DNA from: Streptomyces sp. A0958
GTDB lineage: Bacteria; Actinomycetota; Actinomycetes; Streptomycetales; Streptomycetaceae
Assembly (NCBI RefSeq): GCF_004795035.1
Contig: NZ_SSBK01000005.1
Location: 248,001-312,000, forward strand
DNA length: 64,000 nucleotides
Reading direction: 5' to 3'
The notes under the pieces: generated by a model
Seen by the model: the letters and a program-made list of their open reading frames with translations, nothing else
Databases searched by the model: none
Told to the model about the DNA's origin: nothing
Part shown: positions 1 through 8,115 of the stretch, piece by piece
How the letters are laid out: the number at the start of each line of letters is the position of its first letter
Numbering within the stretch: the first letter of the stretch is position 1
Made by a program: the position numbers and the translations under genes

Positions 1-912
1 CAGCTCCAGGTGCCCGCGCGGGCGGACCGGCGGGAACAACGTGGTGATGTGGTAGTCGAGGTCGCTGCGGTCCGGGCGTCTGGGCAGCCCCGAGCCGATC
101 CAGTCCCGGAAGGTGAGCCCTTCCGGCACGGCCCACGGAGCCTCGCCCCGGACGCACAGCACCGGTGTGTCCAGGACATGCGCGGCCCAGGCGTCGCGGG
201 GCGGCAGCGGGCCGGCGGGGGCCAGCGTCCGCGACGCGTCCAGATCGGCCCACAGGGACTGGCGCGTCGACCGCCAGGGTGTCGGCGCGCCCTGCCGGAA
301 CGGCGAGTTGGCGAAGACCGCCACCAGCACGGCGCCCAGCAGATGGGCCAACTGCCAGCGCCGCGCGTACCCGAGCGGCCCCGGCTCCTCCTCCCCGGCG
401 TCCAGGCAGACCTGGACCGAGGCGGTGGTGCACATCATGGCCCGGCCGGCCGGTCCCCACCGGTCGAGCGCCCTCTCCATGGCGTCGTACCGGGGCTCGC
501 GCAGGAGCCGGCGCGGTGGCTGCCAGGGATCGACGCCCACTCCGGCGGGTGCGAGACCCAGTCGGGCGAGGGCGGCCCGTACGGCGACGAGATCGGCGGC
601 GGCGTCGTTGACGCACGCCATCAGGGAATCGGCGGGGCGCGAGCTGAGCTCCAGCTGGCCGCCGGGTTCGAAGGTGAGCGCCGCACTCAGGGGCAGCGCC
701 CGGACGGCCGTTGCGGCCGCCTCCAGAAGGTCGGGCGGGACGGGGCGGTGAGGGTGTTCACGATCGTGCAGAAGCCATTCGAGTTCGACTCCCACGGTGC
801 GCGGCGGTCCCGTCTTGAAGCAGATGCCGCGCAGTAAATCCTCCGCCTGGCCCTCGTCGAGGGGCGGGGCGGGAGCGGGCGGACCGTGGCCGCCGGGTGT
901 GTCGGATGACAT
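1..912 (-). CDS. egtA: Glutamate-cysteine ligase EgtA, partial (3' end outside window)
   Basis: The 304 residues visible run off the left edge without a stop. The N-terminal third holds the carboxylate-amine ligase signature VGVELEWLLHD (residues about 41-51), and a later stretch reads FANSPFRQG, as in GCS2-family enzymes. EgtA makes gamma-glutamylcysteine for ergothioneine; the residues LSSRPADSL and ALDRWGP fit EgtA better than YbdK. The ATG at 912 has AAGGAGG at 919-925 (minus strand). In Streptomyces egtA usually leads egtBCD, so those genes are expected beyond the left edge; this is an inference. The codon bias matches the neighbours. EgtA is the best call, though a generic GCS2 paralogue cannot be excluded from this part alone. 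Confidence 0.85.
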   Translation of the reverse strand, partial: MSSDTPGGHGPPAPAPPLDEGQAEDLLRGICFKTGPPRTVGVELEWLLHDREHPHRPVPPDLLEAAATAVRALPLSAALTFEPGGQLELSSRPADSLMACVNDAAADLVAVRAALARLGLAPAGVGVDPWQPPRRLLREPRYDAMERALDRWGPAGRAMMCTTASVQVCLDAGEEEPGPLGYARRWQLAHLLGAVLVAVFANSPFRQGAPTPWRSTRQSLWADLDASRTLAPAGPLPPRDAWAAHVLDTPVLCVRGEAPWAVPEGLTFRDWIGSGLPRRPDRSDLDYHITTLFPPVRPRGHLEL

Positions 913-1059
913 GCCGGGCCTCCTTGTTCCGGTGCGTCCGTCCTAGCCAAACCCCTGTAAAGCGATCGCACAAGAGTGCCCTGTGCGCCGGATATCCGGT
1001 TGCGTCCGCTCCGACGGGGCGTCGATCATGCCCCGTATGCACCTTAAGGGGGAGTGGTC

Positions 1060-1902
1060 GTGAGCGCCCGGCTGCGCGGGATCGCGCGGGAGACCGAAGC
1101 CATCGTCCGGGCGGGTTCCTACCGCACCGCGCAGGGCCGCGACATCAGCATCGAGCGCGCCCTGACCGCCGCGCTCTCGGGCACGCGGCTGTACGGCCCC
1201 GAGCCCGTACCCGTCGCCGCGCTCGACCGGGACCGGACCCCGGTCGTCGAGGTCACCGGCGAGAGCAGCCTGCGGGCGGCCGCCCGGATGACCGGCGAGC
1301 GGCCCGGCAAGGTCGCTGTCCTGAACTACGCCTCCGCCCGCAATCCCGGCGGCGGCTACCTCAACGGCGCCCAGGCGCAGGAGGAGGCCCTGTGCCGGGG
1401 CTCCGCGCTGTACGCCACGCTGCTGCGGGCCCCCGAGTACTACGCCCACCACCGCGCCGAACGCAGCGCGTTCTACACCGACCGGGTCATCCACTCACCG
1501 GGCGTGCCCGTCTTCCGCGACGACCGGGGCCGGCTGCTCGACACCCCGTACACGGCGGGCTTCCTCACCTCGCCCGCGCCCAACGCCGGGGTGATCCGCG
1601 CCCGGACCCCGCAGGAGGCCCACCTCATCCCCGCCGCGCTCGCCGCCCGGGCCGAACGGGTGCTGGAGGTCGCGGCCGTACGCGGCTACCGCAGGCTGGT
1701 CCTGGGCGCCTGGGGGTGCGGCGTGTTCCGCAACGACCCCGCCGAGGTGGCCGGCGTCTTCCGTGCCCTGCTCACCGGCGAGGGCCGTTTCGCGGGCCAC
1801 TTCGAGCAGATCGTCTTCGGCATCCTCAGCCGCGACGACGCCTCACCCACCAGAGCCGCATTCGAGCGCGTGTTCGCCGGCCGGTGTCAACCCTCACCCT
1901 GA
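1060..1902 (+). CDS. Bacterial PARG-type macrodomain protein (TIGR02452/DUF2263 family)
   Basis: A 280-residue protein. It carries the catalytic loop of bacterial-type poly(ADP-ribose) glycohydrolases: NPGGGYLNGAQAQEE, with GGG at 97-99 and QEE at 107-109 (spacing 7, within the family rule). A later WGCGVFRNDP stretch matches the macrodomain phosphate loop. Members remove or bind ADP-ribose; the substrate here is unknown. A GTG at 1054 is also in frame, but the purine tract AAGGGGGA at 1046-1053 leaves proper spacing only to the GTG at 1060, so that start is preferred. The gene stands alone, divergent from egtA, and its last codons form part of a terminator hairpin. Function is known at family level only. 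Confidence 0.85.
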   Translation: MSARLRGIARETEAIVRAGSYRTAQGRDISIERALTAALSGTRLYGPEPVPVAALDRDRTPVVEVTGESSLRAAARMTGERPGKVAVLNYASARNPGGGYLNGAQAQEEALCRGSALYATLLRAPEYYAHHRAERSAFYTDRVIHSPGVPVFRDDRGRLLDTPYTAGFLTSPAPNAGVIRARTPQEAHLIPAALAARAERVLEVAAVRGYRRLVLGAWGCGVFRNDPAEVAGVFRALLTGEGRFAGHFEQIVFGILSRDDASPTRAAFERVFAGRCQPSP

Positions 1903-1918
1903 CGTCCAGGGTGAGGGT
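1890..1918 (+). terminator. Hairpin terminator of the PARG-type gene
   Basis: A perfect 12-bp stem (1890-1901 with 1907-1918) around a 5-nt loop. The left arm overlaps the stop codon, so the hairpin is partly coding. No U-tract follows, as is common in high-GC actinomycetes. Confidence 0.7.
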
Positions 1919-1961
1919 GGGTGTGCCGCCGGGTGCGCCGGAACTGCTCCGTTCGGGTCGG

Positions 1962-1995
1962 CGGCCCGCCCCGCACCTTCGGCCGGGGCGGGCCG
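1962..1995 (-). terminator. Hairpin terminator of the mazF-like gene
   Basis: An 11-bp perfect stem (1962-1972 with 1985-1995, 12-nt loop) lies just past the 3' end of the minus-strand MazF-like gene that ends at 2006. With the hairpin at 1890 it insulates the two convergent genes. Confidence 0.6.
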
Positions 1996-2005
1996 TCGGG
2001 CGCGG

Positions 2006-2473
2006 CTACGACCAGCCGTAACGTTCCCTCAGCCGCCCGACGACCAGGTCGAACCTGTCCCGGTCCAGGGCGCACGCCTCGCGCCGCATCCCGTCCTCGT
2101 GCACCCGCAGCACCCGGTCCAGGTCCACCCACGACTGGCGCCCCGAGCTGTCCCAGGGGCCCGCGCCCAGCGCCACCCACTCGCGTTCCCGGTCGTGCTG
2201 CTTGCTGGACAGCTGCACGGCCAGCAGCGTGCCCGCCGCCTCGCGCGCCACCACCAGGACGGGGCGGTCCTTGCCGCGCCCGTCGTTCTCCTCGAAGGGC
2301 ACCCAGGTCCAGACGATCTCCCCGGGATCGGGGTCGCCGTCCCGGTCGGGTGCGTAGGAGGTGCGGACCGGGCCCACATCGCGCGGGTCGGCCTCGGAGG
2401 TGGCGGCGGTACCGGAGCGGCCGGGGAAGGCGGCCGGATCGTCATGGCTGTCGGTGCGGTGCTGGATCGTCAT
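2006..2473 (-). CDS. PemK/MazF-family toxin-like protein, no antitoxin partner
   Basis: A 155-residue protein with a polar N-terminal tail of about 45 residues, then a PemK/MazF-like core: PGEIVWTWVPFEENDG, RGKDRPVLVVA (the RPxLVV strand) and a conserved SWVDLDRVLRV segment. MazF proteins are sequence-specific endoribonucleases, but family members with other roles exist. No small antitoxin ORF abuts it: a LacI gene lies 102 bp upstream in divergent orientation and a terminator pair lies downstream. It is therefore solitary, and its toxin activity is unproven. The start ATG at 2473 has no strong ribosome site, so a shorter start is possible. Confidence 0.7.
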   Translation of the reverse strand: MTIQHRTDSHDDPAAFPGRSGTAATSEADPRDVGPVRTSYAPDRDGDPDPGEIVWTWVPFEENDGRGKDRPVLVVAREAAGTLLAVQLSSKQHDREREWVALGAGPWDSSGRQSWVDLDRVLRVHEDGMRREACALDRDRFDLVVGRLRERYGWS

Positions 2474-2575
2474 CGCAACACCGTAGAACCTGCCCCGCCG
2501 CCCGCGTGGAGCGGGGCGGGCACGGGGGGCCGTGGCGTCGGGCCGTCGCCGGGGTCTGCGAGACTGCCCGCAGCC

Positions 2576-3598
2576 ATGAGTCAGTTACCCGAGCAGTCCA
2601 CCGAAGGTCCCGTGCCGACCAGCGCCGATGTGGCGCGCCTGGCCGGCGTCTCCCGGGCCACCGTCTCCTACGTCCTCAACAACAACGCGCAGGTACGGAT
2701 CAGCGATCCGACCCGCCGCCGGGTACGGGAGGCCGCCGACGAACTCGGTTACGTACCCCACGCGGCTGCCCGGACCCTGCGCGCGGGCCACTCCCGCATG
2801 GTGCTGCTGCCCACCGGCGACATGCCGGCCGGGCCCCTGCACCTGCGCTTCCTGCGCGAACTGGAGGCGGGGCTGCGGGACCTCGACTACACCGTCGTCC
2901 AGTACGGCTCCCTCGGGCTCGGCGCCGACGACGCCGCCCGCGCCTGGGCCGAACTCCGCCCGGCCGCCGTCATCGTGCCCGGTTCCGTCCCGCTCGCCCC
3001 GCAGGGTATAGCCGTGCTCCGGCGTTCCGGAGCCAAGGCGGTCATCACCCTGGGGCCTCAGCCGGTGGAGGGCGCCCACGCCTTGATCACGGATCAGCGG
3101 GAGGTCGGCGGCTGCGCGGTGCGCCATCTGCTGGAGCGCGGGAGGCGCCGCATCGGCGTGGTGATGCCCGAGGAACCCGGCGCCGCCGTGTTCGCCGCCC
3201 CGCGACTGGCCGGCGCCCGCGCTGCCGCGCTGACCGGGGGCGCGCGGATCGAGGTGCTGCCGCTGCGCTACGACGAGGAGTCGGCCGCCGCGCTGGCCGC
3301 CCGGTGGCCCGGGCTCGGCCTGGACGCCGTCTTCGCCTACGACGACGCCTACGCGATGCTCCTGATGCGGGCGTTGCAGGACGCGGGGATCGAGGTGCCG
3401 GCCGACGCCGCCGTGGTGGGCGCGGACGACTCCATGATCGGGCGGCTGCTGCGGCCCCGGCTCAGCAGCGTGCGCATGGAGTTGGCGACGGCGCAGCCGC
3501 TGGCGGACCTGGTGGACCGCCTGGTACGGCATCCGAGGACACCGCCCGAACGCCACGACCTGCTACGGGCCCGGCCGGTGCGGCGCGAATCCAGCTGA
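2576..3598 (+). CDS. LacI-family transcriptional regulator
   Basis: A 340-residue repressor of usual LacI/GalR length. The N-terminal HTH (about 15-60) reads TSADVARLAGVSRATVSYVLNN, with the hinge helix ELGYVPHAAARTLR after it. A periplasmic-binding-protein-like effector domain follows, ending with VVGADDSMIGRLLRPRLSSVRM. It binds a sugar or other small molecule and represses its target. No transporter or sugar enzyme is beside it, so the ligand cannot be inferred. It diverges from the MazF-like gene with a 102-bp gap that should hold both promoters. Confidence 0.9.
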   Translation: MSQLPEQSTEGPVPTSADVARLAGVSRATVSYVLNNNAQVRISDPTRRRVREAADELGYVPHAAARTLRAGHSRMVLLPTGDMPAGPLHLRFLRELEAGLRDLDYTVVQYGSLGLGADDAARAWAELRPAAVIVPGSVPLAPQGIAVLRRSGAKAVITLGPQPVEGAHALITDQREVGGCAVRHLLERGRRRIGVVMPEEPGAAVFAAPRLAGARAAALTGGARIEVLPLRYDEESAAALAARWPGLGLDAVFAYDDAYAMLLMRALQDAGIEVPADAAVVGADDSMIGRLLRPRLSSVRMELATAQPLADLVDRLVRHPRTPPERHDLLRARPVRRESS

Positions 3599-3657
3599 CC
3601 GCGCGAGCCGGGCGCGGCGAGGTGCGCGGCGGGCGGCCCGTGCCTAGCGTCATGACC

Positions 3658-4011
3658 ATGAGTCATCCGCAGAGTTACGAAATCCTCATCGTCCCCGAGT
3701 TCACCGACGACAAGGCCCCCGAGTCCCAGGGAACCGGGGGCGGTGCCGCCGGCGCCAGCGTCCGGGGCACGGCGGCCAAGGGCTCCGACGAAGGAGGCCC
3801 CGGCGACGCCGTCCGCTCGGCCGTCGTGACCGCCACCGGCGAGACGGGCGAGACCGGATACCCCCGCTACGCGGGCGACGGCATGGTGGCGGACATCGAC
3901 CCGAGGACGCAGGCGGTGGAGGGCCTGCTCGTCGACGGATCGGAACTCGCCTACGGGCTCTCGGCCCGCATCGCCGAGCGCGACCGCAGGCAGCGGGACA
4001 CGGACGGCTGA
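3658..4011 (+). CDS. Hypothetical protein, probably leaderless
   Basis: A 117-residue protein I do not recognise. It has a Gly/Ala/Ser-rich low-complexity middle and a better conserved-looking C-terminal part (GDGMVADIDPRTQAVEGLLVD, then SARIAERDRR). No membrane segment or signal peptide is present. Two ATG codons are possible, at 3652 and 3658. A -10-like TAGCGT at 3645-3650 puts the predicted transcription start on the second ATG and no ribosome site precedes it, so a leaderless start at 3658 is chosen. It is 59 bp after the LacI gene on the same strand. Confidence 0.6.
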   Translation: MSHPQSYEILIVPEFTDDKAPESQGTGGGAAGASVRGTAAKGSDEGGPGDAVRSAVVTATGETGETGYPRYAGDGMVADIDPRTQAVEGLLVDGSELAYGLSARIAERDRRQRDTDG

Positions 4012-4029
4012 GACCGCCCGCCATCAGCC

Positions 4030-4153
4030 GCGGACCGGCCGGTACACGACCGGGACCGGCCGGTACACACCACTGGCGCCGATCATTACAGACAACCGGC
4101 GCCGACCGTTACACACGACCGGGACCGGCCGGTACACATCACTGGCGCCGACC
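4030..4153. repeat. Direct repeats with palindromic core between convergent genes
   Basis: Two 41-bp near-identical copies (4044-4084 and 4113-4153, period 69 bp, two mismatches) fill the space between a plus-strand hypothetical gene and trxA. Each copy carries the palindrome ACCGGCCGGT followed by ACAC; a third partial core lies at 4032-4046. The cores could form hairpins (terminator for either gene) or be protein-binding sites. No coding potential is seen. Confidence 0.75.
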
Positions 4154-4203
4154 GGTGCGGGCGAGCGGTGCCGACCGGTTCGCGCGATGCCGGAAGGGGC
4201 GGC

Positions 4204-4587
4204 CTACTGCTGCCCTTCCTGCCCGCGCTTCTGCTCGGCCTCGATGGACTTGCGGACCTCGTCCATGTCCAGCTTCCTGGCCTGGCCGATGACGTCCTCA
4301 AGGGCCGCCTCGGGGAGTGCGCCCGGCTGGGAGAAGACCGCCACGTTGTCCCGGACGATCATCAGCGTGGGGATCGACCGGATCTCGAAGGCCGCCGCCA
4401 GTTCCTGCTGCGCCTCCGTGTCCACCTTGGCGAAGACCAGGTCCGTATGACGCTCGGATGCCGAGTCGTAGACCGGTGCGAACTGCCGGCACGGGCCGCA
4501 CCAGGAAGCCCAGAAGTCGATCAGGACGAACTCGTTGTCGCTGACGACCTGGTCGAAGTTTTCCTTGGTGAGCTCTACGGTGCTCAT
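4204..4587 (-). CDS. trxA: Thioredoxin
   Basis: A 127-residue cytoplasmic thioredoxin. The redox motif WCGPC is at residues 29-33 (Cys30, Cys33), within FDQVVSDNEFVLIDFWASWCGPC, and the cis-proline segment SIPTLMIVRDN is present. A C-terminal extension of about 20 charged residues (MDEVRKSIEAEQKRGQEGQQ) exceeds the standard 105-110 residues. It reduces disulfides using thioredoxin reductase. It diverges from a flavin disulfide oxidoreductase 116 bp away. That enzyme is not a classical TrxB, but the pairing may mean joint control. Confidence 0.93.
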   Translation of the reverse strand: MSTVELTKENFDQVVSDNEFVLIDFWASWCGPCRQFAPVYDSASERHTDLVFAKVDTEAQQELAAAFEIRSIPTLMIVRDNVAVFSQPGALPEAALEDVIGQARKLDMDEVRKSIEAEQKRGQEGQQ

Positions 4588-4703
4588 GCGTTGCTACCTC
4601 TTCCTGTGCCCGTATGAGACGTGTCCGGGACAACGGTGCCCGTACTCGCGCTATTCCGCCTGCCCATGTGGCCGACACCCACACCCGCGGACACAATGGG
4701 CGT

Positions 4704-6140
4704 ATGACACATGCTGCGGAGCCTGCCGTGTACGACGTCGTGGTCATCGGTGCGGGCCCGGTGGGTGAGAACGTGGCGGACCGGGCCCGGGCCGCCGGGC
4801 TGAGCGCCGCCGTCGTCGAGTCCGAGCTGATCGGCGGCGAGTGCTCCTACTGGGCCTGCATGCCCAGCAAGGCCCTGCTGCGCCCGGTCGTCGCCCGCGC
4901 CGACGCCCGCCGCGTCCCCGGCCTGAGCGGCGCCGTGCAGGGGCCGCTCGACACCGCCGCCGTCCTCGCCCACCGCGACGAGTACGCCTCGCACTGGAAG
5001 GACGACGGCCAGGTCGCCTGGCTCGACGGGATCGATGCCGACATCGTCCGCGGCCACGGGCGGCTGACCGGCCCCAAGGAGGTCACCGTCACCGCGCCCG
5101 GCGGCACGGAACACCGCCTCACCGCCCGGCACGCCGTCGCCGTCTGCACCGGCAGCCGGGCCGTGGTCCCCGGCCTGCCAGGGATCGAGGACGCCCGCCC
5201 CTGGACCAGCCGCGAGGCGACGAGCGCCAAGGAGGTGCCCGGCCGGCTCGTCGTCGTCGGCGGGGGAGTCGTCGGCGTCGAGATGGCCACCGTGTGGGCG
5301 GCCCTCGGCTCCGAGGTCATCATGGTGGTGCGCGGCAAGGGGCTGCTCCCCAGGATGGAGCCATTCGCCGGTGAGCTGGTCGCCGAGGCGCTGACCGAGG
5401 CCGGGGCCGACATTCGTACGGGCGTCTCGGCCACCTCCGTACGCCGTGCGGACCCGGACGGGCCGGTCACCGTGGAACTCGACAACGGCGAGAGCGTCGA
5501 GGCCGACGAGATCCTGTTCGCCACCGGCCGCGCCCCGCGCACCGACGACCTGGGCCTGGAGACAGTCGGCCTGGAACCCGGCTCGTGGCTCACTGTCGAC
5601 GACAGCTGCCGGGTCGAGGACACGGACTGGCTGTACGCGGTCGGCGACGTGAACCACCGCGCCCTGCTGACCCACCAGGGCAAGTACCAGGCACGCATCG
5701 CGGGTGCGGCTATCGCCGCCCGCGCCAAGGGCACGCCGCTGGACACCGAACGTTGGGGCACCCACGCGGCCACCGCCGACCACGCGGCCGTCCCGCAGGT
5801 CGTCTTCACCGACCCGGAGGCCGCCTCGGTGGGCCTCACCCAGGCCGAGGCGGAGCAGGCCGGCCGCCGGGTCCGTGCCGTCGACTTCGACCTCGGCTCG
5901 GTGGCGGGAGCCGGGCTGTACGCGGACGGTTACCGGGGCCGCGCCCGCATGGTCGTGGACCTCGACCGCGAAGTCCTGCTGGGCGTCACCTTCGTCGGCC
6001 CCGGCATCGGCGAACTGCTCCACTCGGCGACGATGGCGGTCGTGGGCGAGATCCCCGTCGACCGGCTCTGGCACGCGGTGCCGTCCTACCCGACGATCAG
6101 CGAGGTCTGGCTCCGGCTGCTGGAGACCTACCGGGGATAG
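4704..6140 (+). CDS. FAD-dependent pyridine nucleotide-disulfide oxidoreductase
   Basis: A 478-residue class I flavin disulfide reductase, related to dihydrolipoamide dehydrogenase and mercuric reductase. The FAD-binding VVIGAGPVGENVADRARAAG is at about 13-32. The redox-active pair is GGECSYWACMPSK (Cys47 and Cys52). The NAD(P) motif VVVGGGVVGVEMATVWAALG follows, then FATGR and AVGDV FAD contacts and a C-terminal dimerisation domain with HAVPSYPT, which includes the active-site His. The substrate is unknown. The start ATG at 4704 has CACAAT seven bases upstream and no ribosome site, consistent with a leaderless message. The gene diverges from trxA. Confidence 0.9.
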   Translation: MTHAAEPAVYDVVVIGAGPVGENVADRARAAGLSAAVVESELIGGECSYWACMPSKALLRPVVARADARRVPGLSGAVQGPLDTAAVLAHRDEYASHWKDDGQVAWLDGIDADIVRGHGRLTGPKEVTVTAPGGTEHRLTARHAVAVCTGSRAVVPGLPGIEDARPWTSREATSAKEVPGRLVVVGGGVVGVEMATVWAALGSEVIMVVRGKGLLPRMEPFAGELVAEALTEAGADIRTGVSATSVRRADPDGPVTVELDNGESVEADEILFATGRAPRTDDLGLETVGLEPGSWLTVDDSCRVEDTDWLYAVGDVNHRALLTHQGKYQARIAGAAIAARAKGTPLDTERWGTHAATADHAAVPQVVFTDPEAASVGLTQAEAEQAGRRVRAVDFDLGSVAGAGLYADGYRGRARMVVDLDREVLLGVTFVGPGIGELLHSATMAVVGEIPVDRLWHAVPSYPTISEVWLRLLETYRG

Positions 6141-6152
6141 GTACGTCGTGTT

Positions 6153-6758
6153 TCAGCCGGCCGGCTCCGCTGCCAGCGGCCGGCCGCAGCGCAGGTTCCA
6201 CCGCCCCGACCGGCCGCTGAGTTCCGTCAGGGTCAAGGGGGGGACGTCGAGCCGCCAGAACGCCTCCCGCGGCAGTGCCAGCGCGTGGACCAGCGCCGCC
6301 CGCACCAGGGACGGCTCGGCGACGGCCAGCACCCGGAAGTCGCCGTCGGCATCGCCATCGCTGTCGCCGTGCAGCGAGTTGAGCCAGGCGCCCGCTCTGG
6401 CGCACAGGCCGTGCAGCGACTCGCCGCCGTGCGGGGCGGCGGTGGGGTCCGCCAGCCAGGCCGCCACCTGTTCCGGTTCGCTCCGACTCACCTCGTCCAG
6501 CCGGGCACCCGCCCACCGGCCCAACCCCCAGTCGGCCAGGGCCGGTTCACTGGCCGCCGACCGCAGCCCCAGGGCCTCGGCGGTCAGGGCGCACCGCTCG
6601 GACGGCCCGCGCACGGCACGGTCCGCGGCAGGCACCCGCGAAGCGGCGAGCCGGGCCGCCCGGACGCCGGACGCGTCGAGCGCGGAGTCACCGGCGAACC
6701 GGGCCTCGCGCAGCGCCGCGTTCATCGCCGGTGAGATCAACATCACCCGTACCGTCAT
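6153..6758 (-). CDS. Histidine-phosphatase-fold protein lacking the catalytic histidines
   Basis: A 201-residue protein with the outline of the phosphoglycerate mutase/CobC superfamily: N-terminal strand, a GPSERCALTAEALGL segment (normally the TAxAL helix), DWGLGRWAGARLDEV (normally GxWEG), and LAVAEPSLVRAALVHAL. The RHG motif is replaced by ISPAMN, and the second catalytic His (normally SHG) is Glu in AEPS. Both catalytic His are thus absent, so a mutase/phosphatase reaction is unlikely. It diverges from the riboswitch-led cbtBA, suggesting a cobalt/cobalamin link. The ATG at 6758 is chosen because the superfamily N-terminus starts there; longer in-frame extensions run into the riboswitch. 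Confidence 0.75.
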   Translation of the reverse strand: MTVRVMLISPAMNAALREARFAGDSALDASGVRAARLAASRVPAADRAVRGPSERCALTAEALGLRSAASEPALADWGLGRWAGARLDEVSRSEPEQVAAWLADPTAAPHGGESLHGLCARAGAWLNSLHGDSDGDADGDFRVLAVAEPSLVRAALVHALALPREAFWRLDVPPLTLTELSGRSGRWNLRCGRPLAAEPAG

Positions 6759-6861
6759 ACCCGCCCTCAACTCCCCGAACAGTGGCCACATGACCAAGCA
6801 CACCATGGCATCCGGGGCTTCCGAGCGGTTCGGACGGGCCATGGCGGCGCCCGGTGTCCAG

Positions 6862-6990
6862 GGGGTATGGTCTCGGCGACATGACGAGGGTGTGACGGAA
6901 GTCCGGTGAGAATCCGGCACGGTCGCGCCACTGTGTACCCGCACGCGTGCGGGAAGTCAGACCCAGCACCTTCGTCTCAGGCACCACGAT
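6862..6990 (+). promoter_or_regulatory. Cobalamin riboswitch (cbtBA leader)
   Basis: The conserved core is readable: GGAAGTCCGGTGAGAATCCG (from 6897), CGGTC, the B12 box GCCACTG at 6927-6933, and the closing GGAAGTCAGACC from about 6951. It sits just before cbtB with a ribosome site (AGGAGG at 7010-7015) downstream. Cobalamin binding should reduce expression of the cobalt transporter. Boundaries are approximate. Confidence 0.93.
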
Positions 6991-7021
6991 CGGGACGCGT
7001 GTTCCCACAGGAGGTTCTGCC

Positions 7022-7237
7022 ATGGCGCAGACTGCTGCCCCCGCCACCGGCGCATCCGCCATCACCCCCATCTCCCTGAAGGCCATCGCCCCTTGGGCGG
7101 TCTTCTTCGGCCTCCTCATGCTGGTCCTGCTCTACTTCGTCGGCGCCGAGCAGGGCGCCACGGCCGTCATCTCGGGCGAAGGCGTGCACGAGTGGGTCCA
7201 CGACGGCCGTCACCTCCTCGGTTTCCCCTGCCACTGA
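7022..7237 (+). CDS. cbtB: CbtB, small subunit of a cobalt transporter
   Basis: A 71-residue protein with one membrane helix (about 25-44, WAVFFGLLMLVLLYFVGAE) and the diagnostic C-terminal histidine-rich tail HEWVHDGRHLLGFPCH, thought to bind metal. CbtB is known to co-occur with CbtA under cobalamin control in actinobacteria and proteobacteria. The start ATG at 7022 follows AGGAGG by about six bases. The gene lies 28 bp before cbtA, in one operon under the riboswitch at 6862. Confidence 0.92.
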   Translation: MAQTAAPATGASAITPISLKAIAPWAVFFGLLMLVLLYFVGAEQGATAVISGEGVHEWVHDGRHLLGFPCH

Positions 7238-7265
7238 CCTGCCTGCTGATCCAGGGGAATCCCTC

Positions 7266-8048
7266 ATGAACTCCATATCTGTCAGAGCCCTACTGGTCCG
7301 CGGCATGCTGGCGGGACTGGTCGCGGGCGCGCTCGCGCTGCTCGTCGCCTACTTCCTCGGTGAGTCCCGTGTGGACGCCGCCATCGCGCTCGAAGAGGCC
7401 CACAGCGCCCACGGCCACGACCACGGCGCCGCCGAGGAACTCGTCAGCCGGAGCATGCAGTCCACCGCGGGCCTGGCCACCGGTGTGCTCGTGTTCGGCG
7501 TGGCCGTCGGCGGCATCGCCGCGCTCGTCTTCTGCTACGCCCTCGGCCGGATGGGCCGGTTCGGCCCGCGCGCCACGGCCGCGCTGATCGCGGGCGCGGC
7601 CCTGCTGAGCGTGTACATCGTGCCGTTCCTGAAGTACCCGGCCAACCCGCCGGCCGTCGGCAACCCCGACACCATCGGCAAACGCACCGCGCTGTTCTTC
7701 CTGATGGTCGCCCTCAGCGTGCTGCTGGCCGTCGCCGCCGTCATCATCGGCAAGCGGCTGGCGCCCCGCCTGGGCAACTGGAACGCGACGGTCGCGGCGG
7801 CGGCCGGCTATCTGCTGGTGATCGCCCTCGCCTACGTGTTCCTGCCGTCGATCAACGAGGTCGGCGCGGACTTCCCGGCCACGCTGCTGTGGCAGTTCCG
7901 GCTGGCCACGCTCGCGGTGCAGGTCACGCTCTGGACCACGTTCGGCCTCCTCTTCGGCCACCTCACCGAACGGCTGCTGGTCCCGAGGGCCGCCGCGGTC
8001 ACGGGCGCCAACGGCCGGGCGGACCGGGCGGCGACCGTCGTGGGATGA
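7266..8048 (+). CDS. cbtA: CbtA, cobalt transporter membrane subunit
   Basis: A 260-residue membrane protein with about five or six helices. A His-rich loop after the first helix reads EEAHSAHGHDHGAAEE (about 42-57), typical of CbtA and likely to capture Co2+. The conserved PFLKYPANPPAVGNPDTIG segment between helices is the family signature. With CbtB it is proposed to import cobalt for cobalamin synthesis. It ends at a strong bidirectional terminator and is controlled by the cobalamin riboswitch upstream of cbtB. Confidence 0.92.
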   Translation: MNSISVRALLVRGMLAGLVAGALALLVAYFLGESRVDAAIALEEAHSAHGHDHGAAEELVSRSMQSTAGLATGVLVFGVAVGGIAALVFCYALGRMGRFGPRATAALIAGAALLSVYIVPFLKYPANPPAVGNPDTIGKRTALFFLMVALSVLLAVAAVIIGKRLAPRLGNWNATVAAAAGYLLVIALAYVFLPSINEVGADFPATLLWQFRLATLAVQVTLWTTFGLLFGHLTERLLVPRAAAVTGANGRADRAATVVG

Positions 8049-8063
8049 CCACCGTCGTACGGA

Positions 8064-8113
8064 CACAACGGGCGGAGCCCGCCGGGGCCTTCCGGCGGGC
8101 TCCGCCCGTTGTG
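8064..8113. terminator. Bidirectional terminator between cbtA and an acetyltransferase gene
   Basis: A perfect 22-bp inverted repeat (8064-8085 with 8092-8113) around a 6-nt loop separates the convergent cbtA and GNAT genes. Arms start CACAACGGGCGGAG and are fully complementary. The hairpin ends three bases before the GNAT stop codon. Confidence 0.92.
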
Positions 8114-8115
8114 CC

